From Guyparkeria halophila (GTDB lineage: Bacteria; Pseudomonadota; Gammaproteobacteria; Halothiobacillales; Halothiobacillaceae), in assembly GCF_034479635.1 (NCBI RefSeq), contig NZ_CP140153.1, positions 627,501-691,500 on the forward strand: a stretch of DNA of 64,000 bases, read 5' to 3'. Under the pieces are notes generated by a model that was given only the letters and a program-made list of their open reading frames with translations, did not search any database and was not told the DNA's origin. Position 1 is the stretch's first letter. Every line of letters begins with the position of its first letter. Positions 39,051-47,563 of this stretch are shown one piece after another. Both the position numbers and the translations under genes were made by a program.

Positions 39051-40447
39051 CAGGGGACGGGGATGCCCCACAGGTCGTGCTCGTCCGCCTCGATGATTTC
39101 CACCTCGAGGAAATCGCCGGGTGCGACGTCGGTAACCTCCGGCAGATAGACCACGCCATCGATCTCCGGGGCATCGGCCATGCTGCGGGCCACTGCCCCG
39201 GAGTCATCCACGGCATCCACCAGTACCGGCATACGTTGCCCCACCTTCTTCGCCAGTTTGGCCGCGCTGATCGCCGCCTGCTTCTCCATGAAGCGCGCCA
39301 GTCGCTCCTGCTTTACGTCCTCCGGCACCGGGTCGGGCAGGTCGTTGGCGGTCGCCCCGTCGACCGGCGAATAGGCGAAGGCGCCGACGCGGTCGAGTTG
39401 AGCCTCATCGAGGAAATCGAGCAGTTCCTGGAACTCCGCTTCCGTCTCGCCGGGGAAGCCGACGATGAAGGTCGAACGAATGGTGATCTCCGGGCAGATC
39501 TCGCGCCACTTGGCGATTCGCTTGAGCACATTCTCGCTGGAGGCCGGCCGCTTCATTAGCTTGAGGATGCGATGGTTGGCGTGCTGGAACGGGATGTCCA
39601 GGTACGGCAGCACCAGTCCCTCGGCCATCAGCTCGACGGCATCGTCCACGTGGGGGTAGGGGTAGACGTAGTGCAAGCGGATCCAGGCGTCTAGCGAGCC
39701 CAGCGCGGCGGCCAGCTCGCGGAAGCGGGTCTTGAGTGGCCGGCCGCCCCAGAAGTCGAGTCGGTAGCGGGTGTCGATGCCGTAGGCGCTGGTGTCCTGG
39801 GAGACGACCAGCAGTTCGCGCACGCCGGCGTTGACCAGATTTTCCGCCTCGGCCATCACCTCGCCGATCGGGCGGCTGACGAGATCGCCGCGCAGGCTGG
39901 GGATGATGCAAAAGCTGCAGCGGTGGTTGCAGCCTTCGGAAATCTTGAGATAGGCGTAGTGCCGCGGGGTGAGCTTGACGCCCACCGCGTCTTCCAGTGA
40001 CGGGGTCTCGCCCTCGACCTGGCCGCGGGCCGTCTGATTGGATGACTGGCTGCCCGGCTCGGGCATCACGTCGATGAACGGGTCGAACCGCGGCGGCAGG
40101 TGCTGGTGGACCGCGTCCATTACCTCGCGGTAGGCCTGCGGGCCGGTCACGGTGAGCACGTTGGGGTGCGTCTGGCGGACCAGTTCGCCCTCGTCGCGTC
40201 CACCCAGGCAGCCGGTGACGATCACCCGGCCGTTCTCGTCCAGCGCCTCGCCGATGGTGTCGAGCGATTCCTGCACCGCCGAGTCGATGAACCCGCAGGT
40301 GTTGATGATCACCAGCTCGGCGCCCTCGTAGCTGTCGGACAGGGCGTAGCCCTCGGCGCGCAGCTGGGTGAGGATGCGTTCCGAGTCGACCAGCGCCTTG
40401 GGGCAACCCAGGCTGACAAAGCCGATGCGCGGCGGATTGTGGGTCAT
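39050..40447 (-). CDS. rimO: Ribosomal protein S12 methylthiotransferase RimO
   Basis: Radical-SAM enzyme that adds a methylthio group to Asp88 of ribosomal protein S12. The 465 residues comprise the N-terminal UPF0004 domain with Cys15, Cys51 and Cys80 (SLGCPKA, NTCGF, VTGC), the radical SAM cluster CNHRCSFC (Cys173, Cys177, Cys180) and a C-terminal TRAM domain with GDFLEVEI. The insertion of about 25 residues before the radical SAM cysteines is Ser/Gln/Gly-rich. It starts 4 bases inside the upstream DUF3579-like gene. Confidence 0.96.
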   Translation of the reverse strand: MTHNPPRIGFVSLGCPKALVDSERILTQLRAEGYALSDSYEGAELVIINTCGFIDSAVQESLDTIGEALDENGRVIVTGCLGGRDEGELVRQTHPNVLTVTGPQAYREVMDAVHQHLPPRFDPFIDVMPEPGSQSSNQTARGQVEGETPSLEDAVGVKLTPRHYAYLKISEGCNHRCSFCIIPSLRGDLVSRPIGEVMAEAENLVNAGVRELLVVSQDTSAYGIDTRYRLDFWGGRPLKTRFRELAAALGSLDAWIRLHYVYPYPHVDDAVELMAEGLVLPYLDIPFQHANHRILKLMKRPASSENVLKRIAKWREICPEITIRSTFIVGFPGETEAEFQELLDFLDEAQLDRVGAFAYSPVDGATANDLPDPVPEDVKQERLARFMEKQAAISAAKLAKKVGQRMPVLVDAVDDSGAVARSMADAPEIDGVVYLPEVTDVAPGDFLEVEIIEADEHDLWGIPVP

Positions 40448-40782
40448 GAGGAAGCCGTGTCCGGGGATGTCGGGGCGTTGTCGCCGGTGTATTCCTCGAG
40501 ATGACCGTCCGGATACTGGACGTGCATCTTGAGGTTGTTGCGCTCGATGAACTGAATCACCGAGTCGAACATCTGCCGGTTGCCGGTCTTGAGCCCGGGC
40601 TCGATGGCGAGGACCTTCTGCCCGTTGAGCATCACCGGGTGCAGGCGTTGCGAGTAGACCAGACGGTGCTGGGCAAACGTCGCATCCCAGCTCGAGATGC
40701 GATCGATCCAGTCACTCGGGCGGAATCGGGCGCCGGCCTTGGTCACTGACTCGACGATGTAGCGTTTCGGCTGGTTGTCCAT
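40444..40782 (-). CDS. DUF3579-like small protein
   Basis: A 112-residue protein with no signal peptide or membrane segment. The core [20 protein letters not shown] followed by [25 protein letters not shown] and [13 protein letters not shown] resembles the uncharacterised DUF3579 family of beta/gammaproteobacteria. It overlaps rimO by 4 bases and is the first gene of the coupled cluster ending with moaB. Function unknown. Confidence 0.85.
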   Translation of the reverse strand: MDNQPKRYIVESVTKAGARFRPSDWIDRISSWDATFAQHRLVYSQRLHPVMLNGQKVLAIEPGLKTGNRQMFDSVIQFIERNNLKMHVQYPDGHLEEYTGDNAPTSPDTASS

Positions 40783-41046
40783 GAAGTCGTGGCTTGCTCG
40801 GCCTGCACCGAATGTGGATGGGGCGTGTCGAAGGCGTCCAGCGGCCGGATAGCTTCGCGGGCCGCTGTTGGCCCGTCGCGATGAGCTCTGGCTCGATCGG
40901 TTCCCGCCCGGAGGAGGTCACCGTGGTGGTCACTCCTGGCCGGGCAATAGCCGGGCGCTCGACGCTTCCTTTAGAATCAATCGGCCATTTTACTTCACTT
41001 GGCCGGCAAACGCATCCGACCAGATAAAACGAGGCGAGGAGAGGGC

Positions 41047-41613
41047 ATGAAAACACGCGCAGGAGAGGGTCAAGCGTGCCGGGACGGGGCGTTGCCGATC
41101 ATCTTGGTGGATACCGGCGGCACGTTCAATAAGTGCTATCGGCCCGCCGCCGGCGACCTGGTCGTCGAGCCCGGCGCCCGGGCCGCACGCGAGATACTGC
41201 GTTCGGCCGAAATGAACCTGGATGTCGATTGGCTCGAGCCCGTGTGCAAGGACAGCCTGGACATGACGGATGCCGATCGTGATGCCATCGTCGCCTTGTT
41301 GGCCGATGTGGCGCGTCGGCGACCGGGTGCGCCGATTGTCGTGGTGCATGGAACCGACACCATGGTGCGCACCGGCGAGGTGCTTTCCCGGGCGTTTCCC
41401 GGGCATTGCGTGGTGTTGACGGGGGCGATGCGCCCCTACGAGATCGACCCGGTCGAACCGGCGTTGAATCTGGGATTGGCGTTGGGGTTCGTTCAGGGAT
41501 GCCCTCGTGCCGGGGTCTATCTCGCGATGAGCGGCCGTGTTTGTCCGTTGGGAGAGCTGGAAAAGGATCGAGTCGACGGCTGCTTCCGACCAATCTCTCC
41601 CCGGCCAGCATAA
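41047..41613 (+). CDS. Single-domain asparaginase-like protein
   Basis: Only the N-terminal catalytic domain of a bacterial L-asparaginase is present, in 188 residues against about 330 for the two-domain enzymes. The motifs are intact: LVDTGGTFNK (Thr23 and Thr26), VVVHGTDTM (101-106) and VVLTGAMRP (122-130). The end is a normal stop, not an obvious frameshift, and I recognise a family of such short proteins in gammaproteobacteria. ATG at 41047 follows GAGGAGAGGG. Whether it hydrolyses asparagine is uncertain because the usual second domain helps form the active site. The TAA stop overlaps the arm of a terminator. Confidence 0.8.
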   Translation: MKTRAGEGQACRDGALPIILVDTGGTFNKCYRPAAGDLVVEPGARAAREILRSAEMNLDVDWLEPVCKDSLDMTDADRDAIVALLADVARRRPGAPIVVVHGTDTMVRTGEVLSRAFPGHCVVLTGAMRPYEIDPVEPALNLGLALGFVQGCPRAGVYLAMSGRVCPLGELEKDRVDGCFRPISPRPA

Positions 41614-41615
41614 AA

Positions 41616-41641
41616 AAGGCCCCGCCAAGTGGCGGGGCCTT
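41616..41641 (-). terminator. Intrinsic terminator after soxB
   Basis: An 11-bp stem AAGGCCCCGCC/GGCGGGGCCTT with a 4-base loop; on the minus strand it is followed by six Ts, so it ends the soxB transcript. It may also stop the asparaginase transcript on the other strand, where the T-tract is poor. Confidence 0.88.
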
Positions 41642-41676
41642 GATGGTTCAGGCATCCCTCAAAAGGGATCCCGGCA

Positions 41677-43482
41677 TCAGCACTTGTTGGTGATGCCCGG
41701 GTTGCCTTCCACGCCCTTGAGGACGGGCTCGTTGAGCTCGACCGGCTTGATGTGCTTCTGATCACGCAGCCAGGTCTCGATCTGGTCCCAGATCATCTCG
41801 CCGGTATCGCCCGGGATGTTGCCCGGCTCGGCAACCGATGCCCAGCCCGCGACCTTGTAGGTCTTGTTTGGGTCGAGCGGCTCGCCGTCCAGTTCCATGT
41901 CCTGGATGCGCTTGCCCTTCTCGGCCTTCGGTGCGCAGGCGTACTTCAGGCCACCGACGCGAACCATGTCGCCACCCTGCTGGTAGTAGGGATCGGTGTT
42001 GAAGATGTTGTCGCAGACGTCCTCGAGGATGCCCTTGATCTGCTCACCGGTGAACTCGTTGACCGTGACGTTCGGGTAGGTCAGGGCCACGTGGGTCATC
42101 ATGTCGTCGTAGGTGATCGGCTCGCCCGGGATCAGGGAGGTGCCCCAGCGAACGCCCGGCGAGAACGAGATCTGCGCGTCGTTGACGTCGATCAGCGCGT
42201 CGCAGAGCAGTTGGTCCCAGGTGCCGGTAAAGTTGCCACGACGGTAGAGCAGGGCGTCGTTGGTCGCCAGCACGTCGCCGGTGCGCTCGCCCACGTTGAA
42301 GGTCTTGCCCTCGAAGGTGAGTTCCTGGCTGTACAGCTTATCGATGTACTCCTGCATCTCCTTGTCCGGCTCGATGAAGTCGGAGAAGACCGGCAGCAGG
42401 TGGTACTTGTAGTCCTGGACCTTGCCGTTGCGGACGTCGAGATCCAGCACACCCAGGTACTTGGCGTTGGAGCCGGCGTTGGAGACGATGGTCTGGCCAC
42501 CGCGGTTCTTGACGACGGTCGGCGTCGGAACGGCGTCGTGGGTGTGACCACCCATGATCGCGTCGATGCCGGTCACACGGCTGGCCATCTTGAGGTCCAC
42601 GTCCATGCCGTTGTGCGACAGGACCACGACCACCTCGGCGCCTTCGGCGCGGGCGGCGTCGACGGCTTCCTGCATCTTCTCGTCGCGGATGCCGAAGGTC
42701 CAGCCTTCCGTCATCCAGCTCGGGTTGGCGATCGGGGTATACGGGAAGGCCTGGCCGATAACCGCCACCTTGACGCCGTTCTGTTCGCGGATCACGTACG
42801 GCTTGAACACGCGCTCGTAGAAGTCGGAGTCGAGGATGTTCTGCGCGACGAAGGCCATGTCGGTGGCAGACTCGAGGTCGGCGATGCCTTCCATCATGCG
42901 ATCCTTGGTGTAGGTCGCTTCCCAGTGCGAGGTGAAGAAGTCCGGCTTGGCGATCTTCATCGCGTCGATCTGACTCTGGGCATCGGTCCACAGGGCCAGC
43001 GCGTTGCCCTGCCAGTTGTCACCGCCGTCCAGCAGGAAGGCGCCCGGACGCTGCTCGCGCATGTGCTTGATCAGGGTGAGCAGGTGCGCAAAGCCACCGA
43101 CCTTGCCGTACTTCTTGGCCGCCTCGGCGAAGTCGAGGCAGGTGAAGGCGTGGGCGGCCGGGGTGTTCGGCTCGAGGCCGAAGTACTCAAGGAAATGCTC
43201 GCCTACCAGGTGCGGCGGGTTGCCCTTCATGGAGCCCACGCCGAGGTTGATGTTGGGCTCACGGAAGTAGACCGGCTTGAGCTGGGCGTGCATGTCGGTC
43301 ATGTGCAGGATCGACACGTTGCCGAAGCGCGGCACTTCGTACATGTTGCTCGAGGCGTTGTTCGCCTTGACGGAGCTCGCTACGCGCTGGGTGCCGGTGC
43401 CGGCCTGGGCGGTCTCGAGGTTGATGCCGGCGGCCGAGGCCACGGCGAGCATCTGCAGAAATTCGCGACGAGAAAGACTCAT
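41677..43482 (-). CDS. soxB: Thiosulfohydrolase SoxB
   Basis: Periplasmic dinuclear-manganese hydrolase that releases sulfate from the thiosulfonate bound to SoxYZ. The 601-residue protein starts with a Tat-type signal peptide (SRREFLQ, then a mild hydrophobic stretch to about residue 27). The metallophosphoesterase core includes HMTDMHAQLKP (His60, Asp63, His65), LDGGDNWQGN (Asp155, normally the bridging metal ligand), SHWEATY, SHNGMDVDLKMA and MGGHTHDAV; the C-terminal domain has GNFTGTWDQLLCDA. Position next to soxA and soxX confirms the assignment, although a terminator separates it from soxA. Confidence 0.97.
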   Translation of the reverse strand: MSLSRREFLQMLAVASAAGINLETAQAGTGTQRVASSVKANNASSNMYEVPRFGNVSILHMTDMHAQLKPVYFREPNINLGVGSMKGNPPHLVGEHFLEYFGLEPNTPAAHAFTCLDFAEAAKKYGKVGGFAHLLTLIKHMREQRPGAFLLDGGDNWQGNALALWTDAQSQIDAMKIAKPDFFTSHWEATYTKDRMMEGIADLESATDMAFVAQNILDSDFYERVFKPYVIREQNGVKVAVIGQAFPYTPIANPSWMTEGWTFGIRDEKMQEAVDAARAEGAEVVVVLSHNGMDVDLKMASRVTGIDAIMGGHTHDAVPTPTVVKNRGGQTIVSNAGSNAKYLGVLDLDVRNGKVQDYKYHLLPVFSDFIEPDKEMQEYIDKLYSQELTFEGKTFNVGERTGDVLATNDALLYRRGNFTGTWDQLLCDALIDVNDAQISFSPGVRWGTSLIPGEPITYDDMMTHVALTYPNVTVNEFTGEQIKGILEDVCDNIFNTDPYYQQGGDMVRVGGLKYACAPKAEKGKRIQDMELDGEPLDPNKTYKVAGWASVAEPGNIPGDTGEMIWDQIETWLRDQKHIKPVELNEPVLKGVEGNPGITNKC

Positions 43483-43671
43483 TGAAAACTCCCCTTTACG
43501 TTTTCAGTTTGGGTCAGCTCCCGGCCCGGCGTGGAGCAGGGGACGGGATCCTTGGGATCTTTGGCGGTTCCCTGACCCGGCCCAAGCCCGGTGGGCACTT
43601 CGGGGCAGTGCCAGGAAACTGAACCGGGCCATTTAACCATACTGACCACGGCGACGATAGAAAAAATACTT

Positions 43672-43698
43672 ATGCCGGACCATGAATAACGCCGGCAT
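43672..43698. repeat. Inverted repeat in the soxB promoter region
   Basis: Arms ATGCCGG and CCGGCAT are perfect complements, 13 bases apart, about 190 bases upstream of the soxB start. The centre-to-centre distance of 20 bases fits a dimeric regulator binding on one face of DNA. No known site is matched. Confidence 0.4.
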
Positions 43699-43762
43699 GG
43701 CAAGGCTTGCCGGTCGAAATGCGGTGCGGGTGGCGCTCGTGGTGTCTGATCGCCGGGCATAA

Positions 43763-43788
43763 AAAAAGCAGGCCGAAGCCTGCTTTTT
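43763..43788 (-). terminator. Intrinsic terminator between soxA and soxB
   Basis: An 11-bp stem AAAAAGCAGGC/GCCTGCTTTTT with a 4-base loop, followed on the minus strand by several more Ts, 24 bases after the soxA stop. It should end most soxXA transcripts before soxB. Confidence 0.88.
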
Positions 43789-43811
43789 CGTTTCCCGATA
43801 ATCCCGGAGGA

Positions 43812-44672
43812 TTACTTGCGGATACCCGGACCGTTGAGTTCCAGTTCATTGTCGTTGTAGGACATGAAGAACTCGAGGTCGCGGTAGTACGGGGAGTACT
43901 GCGCGAACGGCACCGTGCCGGTGTCGCGGAAGCAGCCGTAGATCCGCTTGTGCAGGGTGAACATGCTGCCCTTGCTGTAACGGAACAGCGGGAAGTGGGT
44001 GGTGTTGCCCAGGTTCATGTGCAGGTGCTCGGCGCGGACGTACTTGCCGCCGTGGTACTGGTGGCAGTCGGCGCAGGAGTTATCCAGACGACCGGTGCGA
44101 CGGAACCACGCTTCCTTGCCGCGGTTGTAGGCATCCTTGGCGCCTTCGCTGTTGATCTGCACGTTGTTGGTCATGCCGTTCGACTCGCTGGCGAGGTAGG
44201 CAAGCACGTTGGCCAACTTCTTGTAGTTGTTCTTCGGATCCCAGACCTTCTCGGCCTCTTCGCCGGCGTTCTTCTGGCAATTGATGATGTCCAGGCCCAG
44301 GCTGTGCACTTCGCCGTCCTTCTCGTTGAAGTACGGGTACTTGGCGCGCAGACCCTTGGCCTCGCCCAGGCAGGAGGACAGCGGCTTGCCGTTCGGCAGG
44401 CGGTATTCGTTCCAGAGCTCTTCACCGGCAGCGACGTACTGGTCGGTCTCCGGGAAAACCATCATGCCTTCCCACTGCGAGCGGGCATCTTCGTCGATGG
44501 CGTAGACGCCGTTGTTGTACTCCTCGAACGGTACGTCCGGGTAGCGCTCGGCGTAGAACTCAACCATCAGGTCGCGGAATTCTGCCGGGTCGGACGGGTT
44601 GGCCGGCTCGGCCATCGCGCCGCCGGTAGCCAGAACGCTGGCGGCGATCATGCTGGAAAACAAGCGTTTCAT
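43812..44672 (-). CDS. soxA: SoxA, sulfur oxidation c-type cytochrome, monoheme type
   Basis: Heme subunit of SoxAX, which joins thiosulfate to the SoxY carrier with release of two electrons in the periplasm. The 286-residue precursor has a signal peptide (about 1-21). Heme motif CADCH at 200-204, and the persulfidated Cys ligand in YGCFRDTG (Cys247). Where diheme SoxA has a first CxxCH, only single cysteines remain: Cys101 (SSCLGE) and Cys132 (INCQKN), probably a disulfide as in monoheme SoxA of Starkeya novella. Nearby His residues (HLHMN) may help. It lies 56 bases after soxX; a terminator follows it. Confidence 0.96.
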   Translation of the reverse strand: MKRLFSSMIAASVLATGGAMAEPANPSDPAEFRDLMVEFYAERYPDVPFEEYNNGVYAIDEDARSQWEGMMVFPETDQYVAAGEELWNEYRLPNGKPLSSCLGEAKGLRAKYPYFNEKDGEVHSLGLDIINCQKNAGEEAEKVWDPKNNYKKLANVLAYLASESNGMTNNVQINSEGAKDAYNRGKEAWFRRTGRLDNSCADCHQYHGGKYVRAEHLHMNLGNTTHFPLFRYSKGSMFTLHKRIYGCFRDTGTVPFAQYSPYYRDLEFFMSYNDNELELNGPGIRK

Positions 44673-44728
44673 TATGGATATCTCCTCGTGATTCGGGTCT
44701 TGGCTTTTCTAGTTCCTGAGGCCTGTGC

Positions 44729-45112
44729 TTACAGGGTGTAGAGGTAATCGACGATGTTGCTGATTTCCTCTTTGCTCAGGATTTTGTTGGCCCCGAACGG
44801 CGGCATGATGGTCTGATCGCCGAACTTGTCGCGTGGGTCGTAGATGACCGCCTCAAGGTCCTCACGATCCGGATAGCGAGCTTGCATGGCGATCAGGGCC
44901 GGGCCGATGTTGCCGGCGAGATTACCGCCCTTCATCTGGTGGCACGCCAGGCAGTTGCCCGCGCCACGGCCGAAGGCGATTTCCTTGCCCTTCTTGGCGG
45001 AGTCAGACAGGCCTTCATCGTTCTGTGCCGCGGCGGCACCGGAGAAACCCATGCCGGCCGCAAGCAGTGCAGCGGCGCCTGCCGTGGTGATCACGGATGT
45101 GAACTTCTTCAT
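44729..45112 (-). CDS. soxX: SoxX, sulfur oxidation c-type cytochrome
   Basis: Small monoheme cytochrome that pairs with SoxA. ATG at 45112 with a perfect AGGAGG six bases upstream gives 127 residues; the frame stays open further upstream but lacks a signal peptide there. Signal peptide to about residue 29 (AAA-QND), heme motif CLACH (Cys54, Cys57, His58), distal Met103 in TIMPPFG, and the C-terminal LSKEEISNIVDYLY helix of class I cytochromes. First gene of soxXA. Confidence 0.96.
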   Translation of the reverse strand: MKKFTSVITTAGAAALLAAGMGFSGAAAAQNDEGLSDSAKKGKEIAFGRGAGNCLACHQMKGGNLAGNIGPALIAMQARYPDREDLEAVIYDPRDKFGDQTIMPPFGANKILSKEEISNIVDYLYTL

Positions 45113-45441
45113 TGTTATCCTCCTCTGCGGTCGCTGTGTCAGCGCCGAGATTCCTTGGTGAGTTGTCTCATTCATCGAATCGACGTGTACCACTTTAGTG
45201 GCCTGAACACTCGAGACAATAAAAAATAATTTATGGCGACATGATGGATTGATTATTAGCGTTTGTTGAAATTCCATCGTCTCGCCACCCCCGCCATGAG
45301 GCGGTTTGCGCAATCATTAGTATCACATCGTCGCCGCTTTTGCCGAGTTGGTGCGTCGAGGAGCGATTGGATCCACTGTGCATGCCGCACCGCCCATGCT
45401 GGCAGGCCCGATCCAATGATTTGCCTGCAAAAACCGCAGGT
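45113..45441. other. Upstream region of soxXA
   Basis: The 329-base gap between the upstream bepA-like stop and soxX is AT-richer than its surroundings around 45215-45265. It contains the candidate soxX promoter (45192-45219) and a perfect small palindrome CCACTTTAGTGG (45190-45201) over its -10 region. A weak hairpin CCTGC/GCAGG (45424-45440) directly follows the bepA stop on the minus strand without a T-run. I see no gene. Confidence 0.5.
45192..45219 (-). promoter_or_regulatory. Candidate soxXA promoter
   Basis: On the minus strand TTGTCT and TAAAGT are 16 bases apart, about 80 bases upstream of soxX. Each matches four of six consensus bases. The palindrome CCACTTTAGTGG covers the -10 hexamer, a possible operator. 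Confidence 0.4.
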
Positions 45442-46842
45442 TCACTCGTCCGTCTGGCCCGCGCGTCGTTCGATTTCCTGCAGGGTCGACTCGATGCGGG
45501 CCTGGGCGCGCGGGTTGTCTGCCGTGTAGGTGTAGGCGGTCTCCAGTTCCTGGTGGGCGGCTACCAGGTTGTCCTTGAGCAGGAAATAACGGCCCAGTTG
45601 TTCGTGATGCTCGAGAGGACGATTGGCGGCGCTGGCCGCGCGGGAGAGTGTTAGCGCCGCTTCGGCGTCCTTGGGGCGCTCTTCGACGGCCTGGCGTGCC
45701 GTCCGATAGGCCGTCTTGGCATCGCCGCGGTCGAGCAGCCAGTCGACCTCGACGCGCAACAGGGTGCTGTCGCCGGGGTAGAGCGAGATCAGATCGGCGA
45801 GGACACGGTCGGCCTCCTGCGTTCGACCGGTGTCGTTCAGGGCCCGTGCCAGCGGCAAGGCGTACCAGCGATTGCCCGGATGATCGCGGTAGAGCGGGCG
45901 CAATTTCTCGACGGCCTGATCGTGGTCTCCCCGGCGCTCGGCCGTGACGGCTTGGCGATAGGTCTCGGCAGGCTGTTCCAGAGAGAGCCCGCTAGTGCCG
46001 GTGAGCGCCGCGAGTCGTGCGCGGGCAAGCCGGAACGACTGGCTGTCGCTGGCGCCGAAGCGGTCAGCATTCAAGCCAGCGAGCCGATCGCGGATCGCGC
46101 TGATGCGTTCGCTGTTCATCGGGTGGGTGCGCAGGAACTCGAATTGTCGCCCGGGGCTGGCGCCCGCCCGTCTCTGCAGCGTCTCGAAGAAGCTGGCCAT
46201 GCCGCGTGGGTCGACATCCGCCCGCCGCAGGGTATCGATGGCAATCCGATCGGCCTCGCGCTCGTGCATGCGCGTGTAGTTGATGGCGTTCTGCGCCGCG
46301 CCGGCGATGCCGGCCGTCGCCACGGCGGCGCCGAGTTGCGGGTCGATGGCGCCGAGCAGGATGCCGGCGATGAAACCGGCAACGGCGGTCATGCTGTTGC
46401 CGGTCTGGGCGGCGACCATCTGGGCAATGTGCCGCTGGGTGGCGTGCGCAATTTCATGGGCGACCACGCCGGCCAGTTCGCTTTCGTTCTCGGCGGCAAG
46501 CATCAGGCCCGAGAATATGGCGATGTATCCCCCGGGCACGGTGAAGGCGTTGATCATCGGGTTGTCGACGATGATCAGTTGGGGGGCGAAGCGTGTGCCG
46601 GAGGCCGATGACATCAGGCGGATGCCCAGGTCGTTGAGGTAGGAGTCGAGCAAGGGGTCCTCGATCACGCCACCGCGGGCACGCAATTGCGCGAACACCT
46701 CCGCGCCGATCTGGCGCTCTTCGGCGGGCGAAAGCACGGTGTCTACCGGGTTGCCCAGTTCCGGCAGTTGCGCCTGCGCGCGGCCGGGCAGGCTGGTGAG
46801 CAGCAAGAGGGCCAAGAACAGGGTGAAGAGGTGTCGCGTCAT
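45442..46842 (-). CDS. bepA: BepA-like periplasmic M48 metalloprotease with TPR repeats
   Basis: Outer-membrane quality-control protease/chaperone of the M48 family. ATG at 46842 gives 466 residues with a signal peptide (cut near residue 24, AQA-Q). The zinc site is VAHEIAHA (His129, Glu130, His133) with a Glu ligand further on in HEREADRIA. A long hydrophobic Ala/Gly-rich stretch (about 145-190) lies between, as in BepA. The C-terminal 150 residues are tetratricopeptide repeats (YRQAVTAERRGDHDQAVEKL and following). An upstream ATG at 46872 is possible but lacks a ribosome site and would delay the signal peptide. E. coli BepA is 487 residues. Confidence 0.93.
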   Translation of the reverse strand: MTRHLFTLFLALLLLTSLPGRAQAQLPELGNPVDTVLSPAEERQIGAEVFAQLRARGGVIEDPLLDSYLNDLGIRLMSSASGTRFAPQLIIVDNPMINAFTVPGGYIAIFSGLMLAAENESELAGVVAHEIAHATQRHIAQMVAAQTGNSMTAVAGFIAGILLGAIDPQLGAAVATAGIAGAAQNAINYTRMHEREADRIAIDTLRRADVDPRGMASFFETLQRRAGASPGRQFEFLRTHPMNSERISAIRDRLAGLNADRFGASDSQSFRLARARLAALTGTSGLSLEQPAETYRQAVTAERRGDHDQAVEKLRPLYRDHPGNRWYALPLARALNDTGRTQEADRVLADLISLYPGDSTLLRVEVDWLLDRGDAKTAYRTARQAVEERPKDAEAALTLSRAASAANRPLEHHEQLGRYFLLKDNLVAAHQELETAYTYTADNPRAQARIESTLQEIERRAGQTDE

Positions 46843-47174
46843 GGGTTTCGCCTGGTATTTCTCGTGGCTCATGTTTTTGCTTGCGCTTGGACCGCGTGGT
46901 CGGCTGCGGGTTTCCGGGAGCCTTGATCGCGTCGCTGAACGCCAGGTGGAGCGACTCGATCCGAGCTGGGGCGATGCATTGCTTTTCCCGGCCATTTGGC
47001 GGCCGAGCTCGCCTTGCCCAACGATGGGCTCGCCGAGGCCCGGTTCAACTCGCCTAGGCGAGGTTTGCCCGCAATGGCTTTCGATTCCAGCCTGGGCCGG
47101 GGTGTTGATGGACGCGATGCGGCGCTCGCCGCTAAACTGCCGCGATTCCTACGTGAAACGGTCTGGAGACGATT
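46843..47174. other. bepA-rhodanese divergent region with a perfect 14-bp palindrome
   Basis: A 332-base gap between the divergent bepA-like and rhodanese genes. Its main feature is the perfect palindrome at 47049-47062. No convincing promoter pair could be assigned to either side; TAAACT near 47133 has no matching -35. No gene was supported. Confidence 0.5.
47049..47062. repeat. Perfect 14-bp palindrome CTCGCCTAGGCGAG
   Basis: A complete 14-base palindrome about 113 bases before the rhodanese gene and 207 bases before the bepA-like start. Its length and symmetry suit a dimeric repressor operator. It contains CCTAGG, which could also be only a GC-rich coincidence. Confidence 0.45.
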
Positions 47175-47495
47175 ATGGCAGCCTACGAAAGCATCAGTGC
47201 CGATGAATTGAATGCGCGCCTCGGCGAGGTCGCCTTGTTCGACGTGCGCGGCCCGGCCGAGACGGATCGCGGCGTGATCGAGGGGGCCACTCTGGTGCCG
47301 TTGCACCTGGTGCCCATGAATGTGGATCGTTTTCGCGGTGATCGTGACGTAGTCATTTATTGCCACAGCGGGGCGCGTTCGGCGCAGGCCTGCCAGTTCC
47401 TGGCAGGTCAGGGCATTGATCGACTTTTCAATCTCGAGGGCGGGGTGATGTACTGGGCCGGCTCGGGACTGCCGTTGGTGGCACCAGCGCAGTAA
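47175..47495 (+). CDS. Single-domain cytosolic rhodanese
   Basis: A 106-residue sulfurtransferase with no signal peptide. The active-site loop is YCHSGARSA with persulfide-forming Cys63; the loop length of six residues fits true sulfurtransferases. Family motifs FDVRGPAETDRGVI and NLEGGVMYWAGSGLPLV are present. It is followed after 68 bases by tusA, so it probably loads sulfane sulfur onto TusA in this sulfur oxidiser. Donor substrate unknown. Confidence 0.92.
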   Translation: MAAYESISADELNARLGEVALFDVRGPAETDRGVIEGATLVPLHLVPMNVDRFRGDRDVVIYCHSGARSAQACQFLAGQGIDRLFNLEGGVMYWAGSGLPLVAPAQ

Positions 47496-47563
47496 GGCTT
47501 CCCTTGATGGCCCGGGCGTATGGATTGCCCAGGCTTGTTTTATCGTCGCCGGAGGGTGTGTCG

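Larger units (their letters stand above)
43483..43811. other. soxA-soxB intergenic region: terminator and inverted repeat
   Basis: This 329-base stretch contains the terminator at 43763-43788, a perfect inverted repeat ATGCCGG/CCGGCAT (43672-43678 and 43692-43698, 13-base spacer) and AT-rich sequence around 43650-43672 where the soxB promoter should lie. I see no hexamer pair I would call confidently, and no small gene. Confidence 0.55.
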
